A stretch of 53,673 bases of DNA. Origin: Enhydrobacter aerosaccus. GTDB taxonomy: Bacteria > Pseudomonadota > Alphaproteobacteria > Reyranellales > Reyranellaceae. Location of the stretch: contig CAIWTJ010000059.1 in assembly GCA_903915535.1 (NCBI GenBank), positions 1-53,673 on the forward strand, read 5' to 3'. Each line of letters starts with the position of its first letter. Position 1 is the stretch's first letter. Shown piece by piece: positions 33,227 through 40,605 of the stretch. The notes beneath the pieces were generated by a model. It ran no database searches and was not told the origin of the DNA. It saw only the letters and a list, made by a program, of their open reading frames with translations. Made by a program: the position numbers and the translations under genes.

Positions 33227-34408
33227 TTATTTATTGAGTTCCTTCATCGCACTGTCGAGCCCGCCCAAGGTGAGCGGGAACATGCGGTTGGAGCTCAGCT
33301 GCTGCAGCAGCTGGATCGACGGCGTGTAGCTCCAGTGCCGTTCCGGCACCGGGTTCAGCCACACCATGCTACGATAGGTATCGGACACACGCTGGATCCA
33401 GGTCTGGCCCGACTCCTCGTTCCAGTGCTCGACCGAGCCGCCCGGATAGGCGATCTCGTACGGGCTCATCGAGGCGTCGCCGACGAACAGGATCTTGTAG
33501 TCGGGCGGGTAGGTGTGGAGCATCTGCGCCGTCGAGAAAGTGTCGACGTGACGGCGGCGATTGTCCTTCCACAGCTTCTCGTAGAGGCAGTTGTGGAAAT
33601 AGAAGAACTCGAGGTGCTTGAACTCCGAGCGCGCGGCCGAGAACAGCTCCTCGCACACGCGGATATGCGCATCCATCGAGCCGCCGATGTCGAACAGGAT
33701 CAGCAGCTTCACCTTGTTGCGCCGCTCCGGCACCATCTTGATGTCGAGGTAGCCCGCGTTGCGCGCCGTCGAGCGGATGGTGTCGGGCATGTCGAGCTCG
33801 ACCTCGGCGCCCTCACGCGCGAACTTGCGCAGCCGGCGCAGCGCGATCTTGATGTTGCGCGTGCCGATCTCGACGGTGTCGTCGAGGTTCTTGTACTCGC
33901 GCTTGTCCCACACCTTAACGGCGCGGCCTTCGCGGCTCTTGTCCTGGCCGATGCGCACGCCCTCGGGGTTGAAGCCGTAGGCCCCGAACGGCGAAGTGCC
34001 GGCGGTGCCGATCCACTTGCTGCCGCCCTGGTGGCGCTTCTGCTGTTCCTCGAGGCGCTTCTTCAGCGTCTCCATCAGCTTCTCCCAGCCGCCCATCGAC
34101 TCGATCTGCTTCTTCTCCTCTTCGGTGAGAAGCTTCTCGGCCAGCTTGCGCAGCCATTCCTCGGGGATCTCGGCCTGCGTGCCTTCGCCGACCGGCGCCT
34201 CGAGGCCCTTGAAGACGTTGCCGAACACCTTGTCGAACTTGTCGAGGTTGCGCTCGTCCTTCACCAGGATGGCGCGCGACAGGTAATAGAAGTCGTCGAT
34301 CGAGTAATCGGCAACGCCCTTATCCATGCCTTCCATCAGCGCCAGGTACTCCTTGATGGAGACCGGCACCTTGGCCTGACGCAGCTCGAGGAAGAAGTTC
34401 ACGAACAT
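33227..34408 (-). CDS. CoxE-like VWA domain protein
   Basis: The 393-residue protein has an N-terminal helical region (MFVNFFLELRQAKVPVSIKEY), a charged middle with a probable coiled coil (EEEKKQIESMGGWEKLMETL) and a C-terminal von Willebrand A domain. The MIDAS begins LILFDIGGSMDAHI, with Gly where classical DxSxS has its first Ser, as is usual in CoxE. CoxE works with a MoxR ATPase (CoxD) in maturing the molybdenum site of CO dehydrogenase, or in other assembly tasks. The moxR gene is 11 bp upstream. The start at 34406-34408 begins MFVNFFLE. Confidence 0.87.
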   Translation of the reverse strand: MFVNFFLELRQAKVPVSIKEYLALMEGMDKGVADYSIDDFYYLSRAILVKDERNLDKFDKVFGNVFKGLEAPVGEGTQAEIPEEWLRKLAEKLLTEEEKKQIESMGGWEKLMETLKKRLEEQQKRHQGGSKWIGTAGTSPFGAYGFNPEGVRIGQDKSREGRAVKVWDKREYKNLDDTVEIGTRNIKIALRRLRKFAREGAEVELDMPDTIRSTARNAGYLDIKMVPERRNKVKLLILFDIGGSMDAHIRVCEELFSAARSEFKHLEFFYFHNCLYEKLWKDNRRRHVDTFSTAQMLHTYPPDYKILFVGDASMSPYEIAYPGGSVEHWNEESGQTWIQRVSDTYRSMVWLNPVPERHWSYTPSIQLLQQLSSNRMFPLTLGGLDSAMKELNK

Positions 34409-34419
34409 CGCGCGACTCC

Positions 34420-35271
34420 CTAGGTGGTGCGCTGCTCCCGGCGCGCCATGAAGGCCAGACGCTCGAACAGATGAACGTCCTGCTCGTTCTTGAGCAGCGC
34501 GCCGTGCAACGGCGGGATCAGCTGCTTGCTGTCCTTCGAGCGCAGCGATTCGGGCGACATGTCCTCGACCATGAGGAGCTTCAGCCAGTCGAGCAGTTCC
34601 GAGGTCGACGGCTTCTTCTTGAGGCCTGGCACTTCGCGGATGTCGTAAAAAACGTTCAGCGCCTCGCGCAGCAGGTTCTTCTGCAGGTCGGGGAAGTGGA
34701 CGTTCACGATCTCGGTCATGATCTCGCGATCGGGAAAGCGGATGTAGTGGAAGAAGCAGCGGCGCAGGAAGGCGTCCGGCAGCTCCTTCTCGTTGTTCGA
34801 GGTGATCATCACGATCGGACGCTGCTCGGCCTTGATCGTCTGCTGAGTCTCGTAGACGTAGAACTGCATGCGATCGAGCTCGAGCAGCAGATCGTTCGGG
34901 AACTCGATGTCGGCCTTGTCGATTTCGTCGATCAGAAGGATCGGGCGGTTGGGGGCGGTGAAGGCCTCCCACATCTTGCCGCGCTTGATGTAATTGCCGA
35001 TGTCCTTCACGCGCTCGTCGCCCAGCTGCGAATCGCGCAGGCGCGAGACAGCGTCGTACTCGTAGAGGCCCTGCTGGGCCTTGGTCGTCGACTTGATGTG
35101 CCACTCGATGATCGGCGCGTTCAGCGCCTTGGCGACCTCATGCGCCAGCACGGTCTTGCCGGTACCCGGCTCGCCTTTGATCAGTAGCGGCCGCTCGAGA
35201 GCGATCGCCGCGTTGACGGCGACGCGCAGGTCGTCGCTGGCGACGTAGGAGTCGGTACCGGTAAATTTCAT
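34420..35271 (-). CDS. MoxR-family AAA+ ATPase
   Basis: The 283-residue protein has Walker A GEPGTGKT at 33-40, Walker B ILLIDEID, sensor 1 MITSNNEKELPDAFLRRC with its arginine finger region and a C-terminal lid. MoxR proteins act as chaperone ATPases with a VWA partner, here the next gene. This one matches the group found with CoxE-like proteins in alphaproteobacteria. It leads the five-gene leftward operon to 29187. A strong hairpin at 35315-35357 separates it from the upstream cytochrome b gene. Confidence 0.9.
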   Translation of the reverse strand: MKFTGTDSYVASDDLRVAVNAAIALERPLLIKGEPGTGKTVLAHEVAKALNAPIIEWHIKSTTKAQQGLYEYDAVSRLRDSQLGDERVKDIGNYIKRGKMWEAFTAPNRPILLIDEIDKADIEFPNDLLLELDRMQFYVYETQQTIKAEQRPIVMITSNNEKELPDAFLRRCFFHYIRFPDREIMTEIVNVHFPDLQKNLLREALNVFYDIREVPGLKKKPSTSELLDWLKLLMVEDMSPESLRSKDSKQLIPPLHGALLKNEQDVHLFERLAFMARREQRTT

Positions 35272-35314
35272 GATGCAAAATCCAGGTTCACGGAGTGGCC
35301 TTCACCCTAGAGCG

Positions 35315-35357
35315 GTTTCCGACAGGAGGGAACCGCAGGTTCCCTCCTGTCGGAAAC
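35315..35357. terminator. Perfect 20-bp hairpin between cytochrome b561 and moxR
   Basis: Arms GTTTCCGACAGGAGGGAACC and its exact complement surround a GCA loop. No T-run follows on either strand, so it is not a textbook terminator, but it stands just after the cytochrome b561 stop in the transcription direction. It could also be a dispersed repeat. Confidence 0.45.
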
Positions 35358-35364
35358 GCGCCTG

Positions 35365-36063
35365 TCACCCGCCTGCCCTGACAATGAAATAGACAATCGC
35401 GGCGGACGCAATCAGCAGCGAAATCGCCAGTCGGCCCGAGGCAAAGGTGAGCTTCGGCGCGGGTTGGCCCGGCGGCACGACATCCTCGACGGGCTTCTTG
35501 CCGGTGAGCATCGCGCCCACGAGATTGTGCCGCTTCCATACGAGGTAGGTGAGCACTGCCACGATGTGGAGGGCGGCCAGCGCCAGCAGCACGTTGATCC
35601 AATAGTGATGGAAGATCGTGGCCTTCTCGATCACCGCCTCGCCGACTTTGTTGGCCAGCGGACCGCTGACCATGCCGGTGTCCGTGTCGGCCGAGACCAG
35701 ACCTGTGCCCGCCTGCGCCAGGACCGCCAGGATCAGGACCACGACCATGGCGCCGCCCATGGCGTTGTGGCCGGCGTCGTAAGGGCCGTGCTTGCCGAGC
35801 AGTTCGCGCAGATGGGCGAACGCGTCCATCGGCCCCTTCACGAAGTTCGAGAAGCGCGCGGTCGTGCTGCCGACGAAGCCCCAGGCGATGCGGAAGATCA
35901 GGAGAGTGAGGATCGCGTAACCCGACCAGAAGTGGAACTTCATCCAGTCGCCGGCCCAGTGGCCGGTGAAATAGGAAACAACCATCAAAAGCACGAGGGT
36001 CCAGTGGAACAGCCGGACCGGAAGGTCCCAGACCCTGATTTTGGTGCCGCTTTTGCCCGCCAT
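35365..36063 (-). CDS. Cytochrome b561-type membrane protein
   Basis: The 232-residue membrane protein starts VWDLPVRLFHWTLVLLMVVS, the helix 1 motif with a heme-ligand His in the Ni/Fe-hydrogenase-type and prokaryotic cytochrome b561 families. Further histidines sit in KFHFWSGY, IFHHYWINVLLALAALH and at HNLVG. Four core helices plus a C-terminal helix are expected. It would carry electrons between a periplasmic cytochrome and quinone. The ATG at 36061-36063 follows GGGGG at a good distance. It diverges from the cytochrome c' gene over 133 bp, and the two likely work together. Confidence 0.88.
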   Translation of the reverse strand: MAGKSGTKIRVWDLPVRLFHWTLVLLMVVSYFTGHWAGDWMKFHFWSGYAILTLLIFRIAWGFVGSTTARFSNFVKGPMDAFAHLRELLGKHGPYDAGHNAMGGAMVVVLILAVLAQAGTGLVSADTDTGMVSGPLANKVGEAVIEKATIFHHYWINVLLALAALHIVAVLTYLVWKRHNLVGAMLTGKKPVEDVVPPGQPAPKLTFASGRLAISLLIASAAIVYFIVRAGG

Positions 36064-36196
36064 GACGCCCCCGATTTCACGCACGATCACTCACTACTAC
36101 ACGCAGTCGTGACAGGAAATTCCCTGCGTCACTGTTCGTTTTGTCGCGAACCTCTGCAACAAATGGGCCCGAGGCAAATAAACAGGGGATGCTTTT

Positions 36197-36655
36197 ATGC
36201 TGAAGAAGACTGTTGTGATGGCTGTGGTCGGCGCGATGGCTGCCGGTGCGCTGGTGAGCGGTGCGACGATCGCGTTCGCGCAGGCCGACGTGATCAAGGC
36301 GCGCCAGGATAACCGCAAGGCGACGGGCCCCGAGATGCGTGCCATCAAGGCGATCGTCGATGCCAAGGGCGACGTCAAGGATATCGGAAAGCACGCCGCC
36401 AAGCTCAAGGAACTCGAGATCGCATTCGACAAGATGTTCCCGGCCGGCTCCGACAAGGGCGAGACCAAGGCCCTGCCGACGGTGTGGAGCGACAAGGCCG
36501 GCTTCGAGAAGGCCGGCATGAACGCCCAGGCCGCCTACGACAAGCTCGCGATGGCCGCGGGTTCAGGCGACATGGCAGCGACTGCCGCGGCGTTCGGCGA
36601 TGTCAGCAAGGCTTGCGGCGCCTGCCATACGACGTATCGCGCCAAGGCCAACTAA
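36197..36655 (+). CDS. Cytochrome c' (c-556 type)
   Basis: The 152-residue periplasmic protein has a signal peptide (about 1-29, ending IAFAQA), a four-helix body and a C-terminal heme site, Cys140-Cys143-His144 (ACGACHTTYR), as in cytochrome c'. These bind NO or CO, or transfer electrons. AGGGGA lies seven bases before the ATG. A strong terminator follows at 36678-36704. It faces away from the cytochrome b561 gene. Confidence 0.9.
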   Translation: MLKKTVVMAVVGAMAAGALVSGATIAFAQADVIKARQDNRKATGPEMRAIKAIVDAKGDVKDIGKHAAKLKELEIAFDKMFPAGSDKGETKALPTVWSDKAGFEKAGMNAQAAYDKLAMAAGSGDMAATAAAFGDVSKACGACHTTYRAKAN

Positions 36656-36677
36656 GCCTTACGGCGCAGCGAATGAA

Positions 36678-36704
36678 GGCGGCGGGGAAACCCGCCGCCT
36701 TTTT
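36678..36704 (+). terminator. Rho-independent terminator of the cytochrome c' gene
   Basis: A perfect nine-pair GC stem (GGCGGCGGG with CCCGCCGCC) closes a GAAA tetraloop and is followed by five T residues. It starts 22 bp after the stop codon. Confidence 0.92.
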
Positions 36705-36729
36705 CTTTGCCTGTGCTTCTGAAAGGGAA

Positions 36730-36827
36730 AGGCCGGTCGTCTGGGGAACGACCGGCCTCCTCTGATGCCCGTGACTGGGGGTGGGAAGGTAACGAAGAAG
36801 CCTTGGGTTCTTGGGGAAGGAGGCTTC
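36730..36827. ncRNA. Structured RNA-like element, copy 1
   Basis: An 11-pair hairpin (36730-36758, AGGCCGGTCGT with loop CTGGGGA) is followed by a G-rich single-stranded stretch and a second hairpin (GAAGCCT/AGGCTTC, 36797-36827) whose 17-nt loop also contains TTGGGGA. Copy 2 at 37766-37889 has the same order and near-identical first hairpin. On the minus strand the loops read TCCCCAG and TTCCCCAA, and the last hairpin is followed by TTTCCCTTT, so transcription from either strand is possible. No known family was recognised. Confidence 0.45.
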
Positions 36828-36844
36828 GTCGTGGTGGCCTTTTT

Positions 36845-37495
36845 CTAGGCCACCGCCACGGGCTGTGCGGGAACTGTAAGCGCCTGAAGCACGATGGCTT
36901 CGGCGGTGAAGCGCCAGGTGCGCGACGCGTGGACCGGCGAAAGGCGAAGCTGCTCGCGCATGTTCATCCAGCTGTCGAGACCGAAAGCCAGATCGAGCGA
37001 GTCGAGAACCAGATCGCGCGAGCTGGGATCCAGATTGCCGAGTTCGGTCGAGAACCACGCCGCAAGGCGCTCGCGCAGGACCTTTCGCAACTGCGCGACA
37101 CCCAAGCCGACCGCCGGCGCCACGCTGCGCACGCGCTCGGCGAAGTGCCACACCGGCAGCCACTGCTCGAACAGCTCGGAGCGATCCGACACCAAGAGAT
37201 CGATGCGGTTGCTGAGCGATGCTGCGGTATCGATCGCTTGGCTGCCGTCGAAGGCGCGGGAGACCGCGAGATCGAAGGCGGCGGCGTAAAGATCGGCAAG
37301 ATTGGTGAAGTGCTGGAAGAGCGCCCGGCTCGACACACCGGCGATGGTGGCGATCGCGGCAGACGTCGGTTCGACGTCGCCCGCCTGGATCAGATCCAGA
37401 GTCGCCTGGATCAAGCCCTGCCGAGTCCGCAGGCCGCGCACGATGCGACCGTCCTGAGACCGCGATACATCAAGCGGGAATCCGATAATTTTCAT
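36845..37495 (-). CDS. TetR/AcrR family regulator
   Basis: The 216-residue protein has an N-terminal helix-turn-helix (about 25-75): TLDLIQAGDVEPTSAAIATI then AGVSSRALFQHFTNLADLYA, the TetR pattern. The C-terminal ligand domain is helical and unremarkable. It is flanked on both sides by the two RNA-like elements and has its own long 5' noncoding region. Its last codons overlap a GGTGGCC/GGCCACC inverted repeat (36833-36854), which may help end its transcript. The target is unknown. Confidence 0.85.
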   Translation of the reverse strand: MKIIGFPLDVSRSQDGRIVRGLRTRQGLIQATLDLIQAGDVEPTSAAIATIAGVSSRALFQHFTNLADLYAAAFDLAVSRAFDGSQAIDTAASLSNRIDLLVSDRSELFEQWLPVWHFAERVRSVAPAVGLGVAQLRKVLRERLAAWFSTELGNLDPSSRDLVLDSLDLAFGLDSWMNMREQLRLSPVHASRTWRFTAEAIVLQALTVPAQPVAVA

Positions 37496-37562
37496 ATTAA
37501 AACCAATGGAATAAGAATGTATTTAATGTCGCCACATTAACACGGGCCCTTATCCCTGTAAC

Positions 37563-37580
37563 TTGCAAAAATGCATATCT
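37563..37580. promoter_or_regulatory. 18-bp element, copy A (TTGCAAAAATGCATATCT)
   Basis: Identical to the sequence at 38032-38049. Its right half ATGCATATCT is the same as one arm of the palindrome upstream of the XRE gene (44855-44876), with the same AA spacer. A DNA-binding site is likely. It lies 68 bp upstream of the TetR start. Confidence 0.5.
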
Positions 37581-37765
37581 CGGCAAAATTGATATCTGAT
37601 GTTGCTGCACTTTTTTTTCCAGATAGGCGTTTATCGAGTATCTGAAGCTGCAGTTAACCCGCAATAATAGAGGCTGTCGATACCAAAGCCCCGGTTTTCC
37701 TCAGCTTTCCGAGGCGCCGGTGTCGCACTATGTCTTACGCGGGAATCAGGACCCCAGACGTACGA

Positions 37766-37889
37766 AAGGCCGGTCGCTTGGGGAACGACCGGCCTTCCTT
37801 AGGTACCCGCCTGGGTGTGGGATTATCGAAGCCTTGGGGTGTGTGGGAAGGGGGCTTCGATGAACGGCTTGGGGAGCCGTCGGCGGGTA
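37766..37889. ncRNA. Structured RNA-like element, copy 2
   Basis: The first hairpin (37766-37796) has an 11-pair stem AAGGCCGGTCG and loop CTTGGGGAA. Then TACCCGCC (37804-37811) pairs with GGCGGGTA (37882-37889) and encloses two hairpins: TCGAAGCC/GGCTTCGA (37826-37860) with a G-rich loop containing TTGGGG, and ACGGCT/AGCCGT (37864-37880) with loop TGGGG. This is a clear three-way junction with the same loop motif repeated. It is a diverged second copy of 36730-36827 and encodes no convincing protein. Confidence 0.5.
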
Positions 37890-38031
37890 TTGGGAAACTT
37901 TGGGTGGTGCGGCGCGCTCTCCATTGGGGCGCTGCCAGATCTCGATGATAAAAGCCTTTCGAATATGAATTAAATCGCTGAAGTCGTTCTCTAATGATCA
38001 GAACTTACCTCAGCTGAGCCGGAAGTGTTAG

Positions 38032-38049
38032 TTGCAAAAATGCATATCT
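38032..38049. promoter_or_regulatory. 18-bp element, copy B (TTGCAAAAATGCATATCT)
   Basis: Exact copy of 37563-37580 in the same orientation, 469 bp further on. Together the two copies bracket the RNA-like element at 37766-37889. The shared half-site ATGCATATCT links it to the XRE upstream palindrome. Confidence 0.5.
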
Positions 38050-38108
38050 GGTCAGCGCAATGCTCGCGATTCCTAAGGTTTAGAGGAGCTTGTTGACATC
38101 AGATAGTC

Positions 38109-38147
38109 AAAAAGGGCATTCATGACTCGCGCAAAAAGGCCCTTTTT
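38109..38147 (+). terminator. Terminator-like stem with A and T tracts
   Basis: AAAAAGGGC (38109-38117) pairs with GCCCTTTTT (38139-38147) across a 21-nt loop; a T-rich tail follows. It could end a rightward transcript from the RNA-like element, and its A tract makes it usable in both directions. Confidence 0.5.
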
Positions 38148-38396
38148 TCTTATATTATCGTTATTAAACAATATATTAGAATGGATTCATCAGACGATAG
38201 TGCCGCTTATATCGTGCAAATTGATTCTTGACCGTTTCTGAACCGAAAATGTGGCGGTCACAACGGCTCGCAGGCAGCGGCACGGGGAATTTTTCGGCCA
38301 TTGTCCGACCCTGCCGGGACGTCGTGTTTCAGGCCCAATTCCATGGTAGACGGTCGCGCGTTTCGTCCTTGGCGACCTCTTTTCGGGAGTCCGTTC

Positions 38397-38891
38397 GTGC
38401 ATTTTCTCCGCTCCATCCGCGCCACGCTCGTTGCCTCTCCGGCCCTCCTCGTCCTGGCCATCGTCGCTCCGGCCTTCGCGGGGATTGAAGGGGGCGTGAA
38501 GGCCGTCCAGGCGAACGATATGGCGCTCGCCGAGAAAGAGCTGACGCCGTTGGCGAAGGAACGCGATCCGCGCGCGCAATTCCTTCTTGGACTCTACGTA
38601 TACGGCAATCCGAATTCGAAGCTGTTCGATCTCACCAAGGCCGCGCCCCTGCTGCTCGATTGCTCCGAGCGCGGATATCCGCCCGCCATGATCCCGCTCG
38701 CCGGCGCATATGCCGACGGCAAGGGCGTGCCGAAGAGCATGTACGACTCGTACAAGTGGCTGCTGATCGCCGATCGCTGGAACGCCCCCAATGTCGCGCC
38801 GCTGCTCGAGCAGGTGGCCAAGGAGCTGAAGCCCGAGGAAATCGAGAAGGCAAAGGCCGAAGCGTTGGCCTTCACCTTCAAGACGAAATGA
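38397..38891 (+). CDS. Secreted Sel1-repeat-like protein
   Basis: The 164-residue protein starts at a GTG (38397) with GGGAG seven bases before it, giving a good signal peptide (VHFLRSIRATLVASPALLVL, cleaved near PAFAG). The mature part has two or three Sel1/TPR-like helical pairs: AQFLLGLYVYG, AMIPLAGAYADGKGVPKSM. Such repeats bind protein partners. A longer in-frame reading from 38301 has no signal. It is coupled by ATGA to the larger Sel1 protein, and the pair may act together in the envelope. Confidence 0.8.
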   Translation: MHFLRSIRATLVASPALLVLAIVAPAFAGIEGGVKAVQANDMALAEKELTPLAKERDPRAQFLLGLYVYGNPNSKLFDLTKAAPLLLDCSERGYPPAMIPLAGAYADGKGVPKSMYDSYKWLLIADRWNAPNVAPLLEQVAKELKPEEIEKAKAEALAFTFKTK

Positions 38892-40132
38892 TCGGCACGC
38901 GCGCCGCGCGAGCTGCGGCGCGGTCCTTCGGCGCGCTGCTTCTTGCCGGAGCGCTCGCCGCCGGTGCAAGCGCGCAGACACAATCGGACGACCGCCAATA
39001 CCCGCCGCCCATGCGCGAGGCGATCGCCGCCTACCGCGCAGGCGATCTCGACACGGCCGAGAAAACACTGCGGACCTACGCCGGCGGCGATGCGGACGCG
39101 GAAGCCTGGTTGGGCGCCGTGCTGATCGACAGAGGCAAGAATCGCGAGGCGATAAAGGCGCTCCAGCATGCCGCCGACGGCGGATCGAGCGAGGCCAACC
39201 ATCGGCTGGGACTGGTCTTCGCCGAGGGCCAGGCAGGCATGGCACGCAACGATCAGCGCGCCGCCGAATATTTCGAGAAGGCCGCCACCGCCGGCCACCG
39301 CCGCGCCCAGATCAACCTCGGCATCCTCTATCTGCGGGGCCAGGGCGTGAAGCGCGACCTTGTGCAGGCGCGGGCATGGCTCGAGAAGGCGGCAGCTACC
39401 GACGACCCGAGTGCGCTCTACACGCTCGGCCGCGCCATGGAAGAGCGCGATGAGACAATCGCGGCCGACTCGATACGCGCCGCCGATCTCTACCGCCGCG
39501 CCGCCGAGAAGGGCCACGGGCTGGCTGCACTGCGCTATGGCCTCGCCATGGTGGATGGCATTGGCGTCAAGCGCGACCCCAACGGCGCCCAGACCTGGCT
39601 GCTGCAGGCCAACGACAGCGGCGTACCGGAAGCCGCCCTGGCACTGGGAGACCTGTCGGCACGCACGCCCGCATCGCGCGACAAGGAAGCCAACGCCCGG
39701 ATCGTCGAGCGCGCGGTGAGCTGGTACGAGATCGCAGCCAAGGCCGGCGTCCCCTCGGCACAGTTCAAGCTCGCCAATGCCTACTTTGCCGGTGCCGGCA
39801 TCGCGCGCGACCCCGCGCAGGCGCTCGCCTGGTACGGCCGCGCGGCGCAACAGGGCCTGCCCGAGGCCGAGAACGCGTTCGGCGTGATGCTGATGGGCGG
39901 TGTCGCCGGCACGCCCGATGCGGTCGAAGGCTACAAGTGGCTCCTGCTGGCCGAAGCCGGCGGCTATCCCGACTCGCGCGTGGTGCGCGAGAAGGCGAAG
40001 GGGCAGATCTCGCCCAAGGACGTCGCCCAGGCCGAGAAGCTGGCCAAGGCCTTCAAGCCCACGCTCGAGCGCCCGATCGACGATTCGATCCAGCGGATCG
40101 CGGCCCCTCGCGCTCCCGCTGCCAAGCCGTGA
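38888..40132 (+). CDS. Multi-Sel1-repeat periplasmic protein
   Basis: The 414-residue protein has a signal peptide (about 1-29, ending AGASAQT) and at least seven Sel1-like repeats of about 36 residues from 40 to 360, for example ANHRLGLVFAEGQ, AQINLGILYLRGQGVKRD, ALRYGLAMVDGIGVKRDP and AQFKLANAYFAGAGIARDP. It should form a solenoid for protein binding. The C-terminus is Ala/Pro-rich. It is between a smaller Sel1 protein and mmcB, both coupled to it by overlapping stop-start codons. Confidence 0.87.
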   Translation: MIGTRAARAAARSFGALLLAGALAAGASAQTQSDDRQYPPPMREAIAAYRAGDLDTAEKTLRTYAGGDADAEAWLGAVLIDRGKNREAIKALQHAADGGSSEANHRLGLVFAEGQAGMARNDQRAAEYFEKAATAGHRRAQINLGILYLRGQGVKRDLVQARAWLEKAAATDDPSALYTLGRAMEERDETIAADSIRAADLYRRAAEKGHGLAALRYGLAMVDGIGVKRDPNGAQTWLLQANDSGVPEAALALGDLSARTPASRDKEANARIVERAVSWYEIAAKAGVPSAQFKLANAYFAGAGIARDPAQALAWYGRAAQQGLPEAENAFGVMLMGGVAGTPDAVEGYKWLLLAEAGGYPDSRVVREKAKGQISPKDVAQAEKLAKAFKPTLERPIDDSIQRIAAPRAPAAKP

Positions 40133-40605
40133 CGGAAGGCGCCGCGTCCGCGCCTCCTTCCCGCCAGGCGCGTCCCGACATCACGCTTGCCGTCTGCCGC
40201 GGCGCCTGCCGCCTAATGCGCCAGGCAGGCCACTCCGTCCTCCTGGAAATGCCCCTGCCCGACGGCCGCCGCGCCGACATCTTCGCCGTGGCGCGCGACG
40301 GCTCTCTTACCATCGTGGAAACCAAATCCTCGATCGAGGATTGGCGGGTCGACGGCAAATGGCCGGACTATCTCAACTGGTGCGACCTGCTCTATGTCGC
40401 CGTGCCGGTCGACTTTCCGCAGCATCTGATCCCTGAAGAAATCGGTCTGATCGTGGCCGACGCCTACGGCGGCGAGATCCTGCGCCATCCGCCGCGCCGC
40501 CCGATCGTCGCAGCGCGCCGCAAGTCGCTGCTGATCGATTGTGCCAGGCTGGCATCGGAGCGTCTGGCGCGGCTCGAGGATCCAGACTTCGTCGAGAGCC
40601 TCTAG
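40129..40605 (+). CDS. mmcB: MmcB-family DNA repair protein
   Basis: The 158-residue protein belongs to the MmcB family, a PD-(D/E)xK nuclease-fold group first described as mitomycin-induced in Caulobacter. The site is Asp50 in RRADIFAV and Glu64-Thr-Lys66 in IVETKSS. The rest (WPDYLNWCDLLYVAVPVDFP) is a family signature. The start is a GTG (40129-40131) overlapping the Sel1 stop. I see no clear LexA box next to it, since it lies inside the operon. It ends convergent to the ABC exporter with a four-base overlap. Confidence 0.85.
   Translation: MTEGAASAPPSRQARPDITLAVCRGACRLMRQAGHSVLLEMPLPDGRRADIFAVARDGSLTIVETKSSIEDWRVDGKWPDYLNWCDLLYVAVPVDFPQHLIPEEIGLIVADAYGGEILRHPPRRPIVAARRKSLLIDCARLASERLARLEDPDFVESL

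Larger units (their letters stand above)
37890..38396. other. AT-rich intergenic stretch
   Basis: With the TetR upstream part (37496-37765) this makes about 900 bp without a convincing gene, visibly richer in A and T than its neighbours. It holds copy B of the 18-bp element, a terminator-like stem and a TTGACA at about 38091. A run of eight T lies near 37611-37619. No ORF with a ribosome site and sensible product was found. Confidence 0.6.

Noticed and set aside
37600..37625. Rho-independent terminator at the run of eight T
   Set aside because: No stable stem precedes the T-run on the plus strand or follows correctly on the minus strand.
37730..37948. A 72-codon rightward frame inside RNA-like element copy 2
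   Set aside because: It follows hairpin sequences, has no ribosome site and gives a Gly/Trp/Arg-rich product with no sensible features; copy 1 does not preserve the frame.
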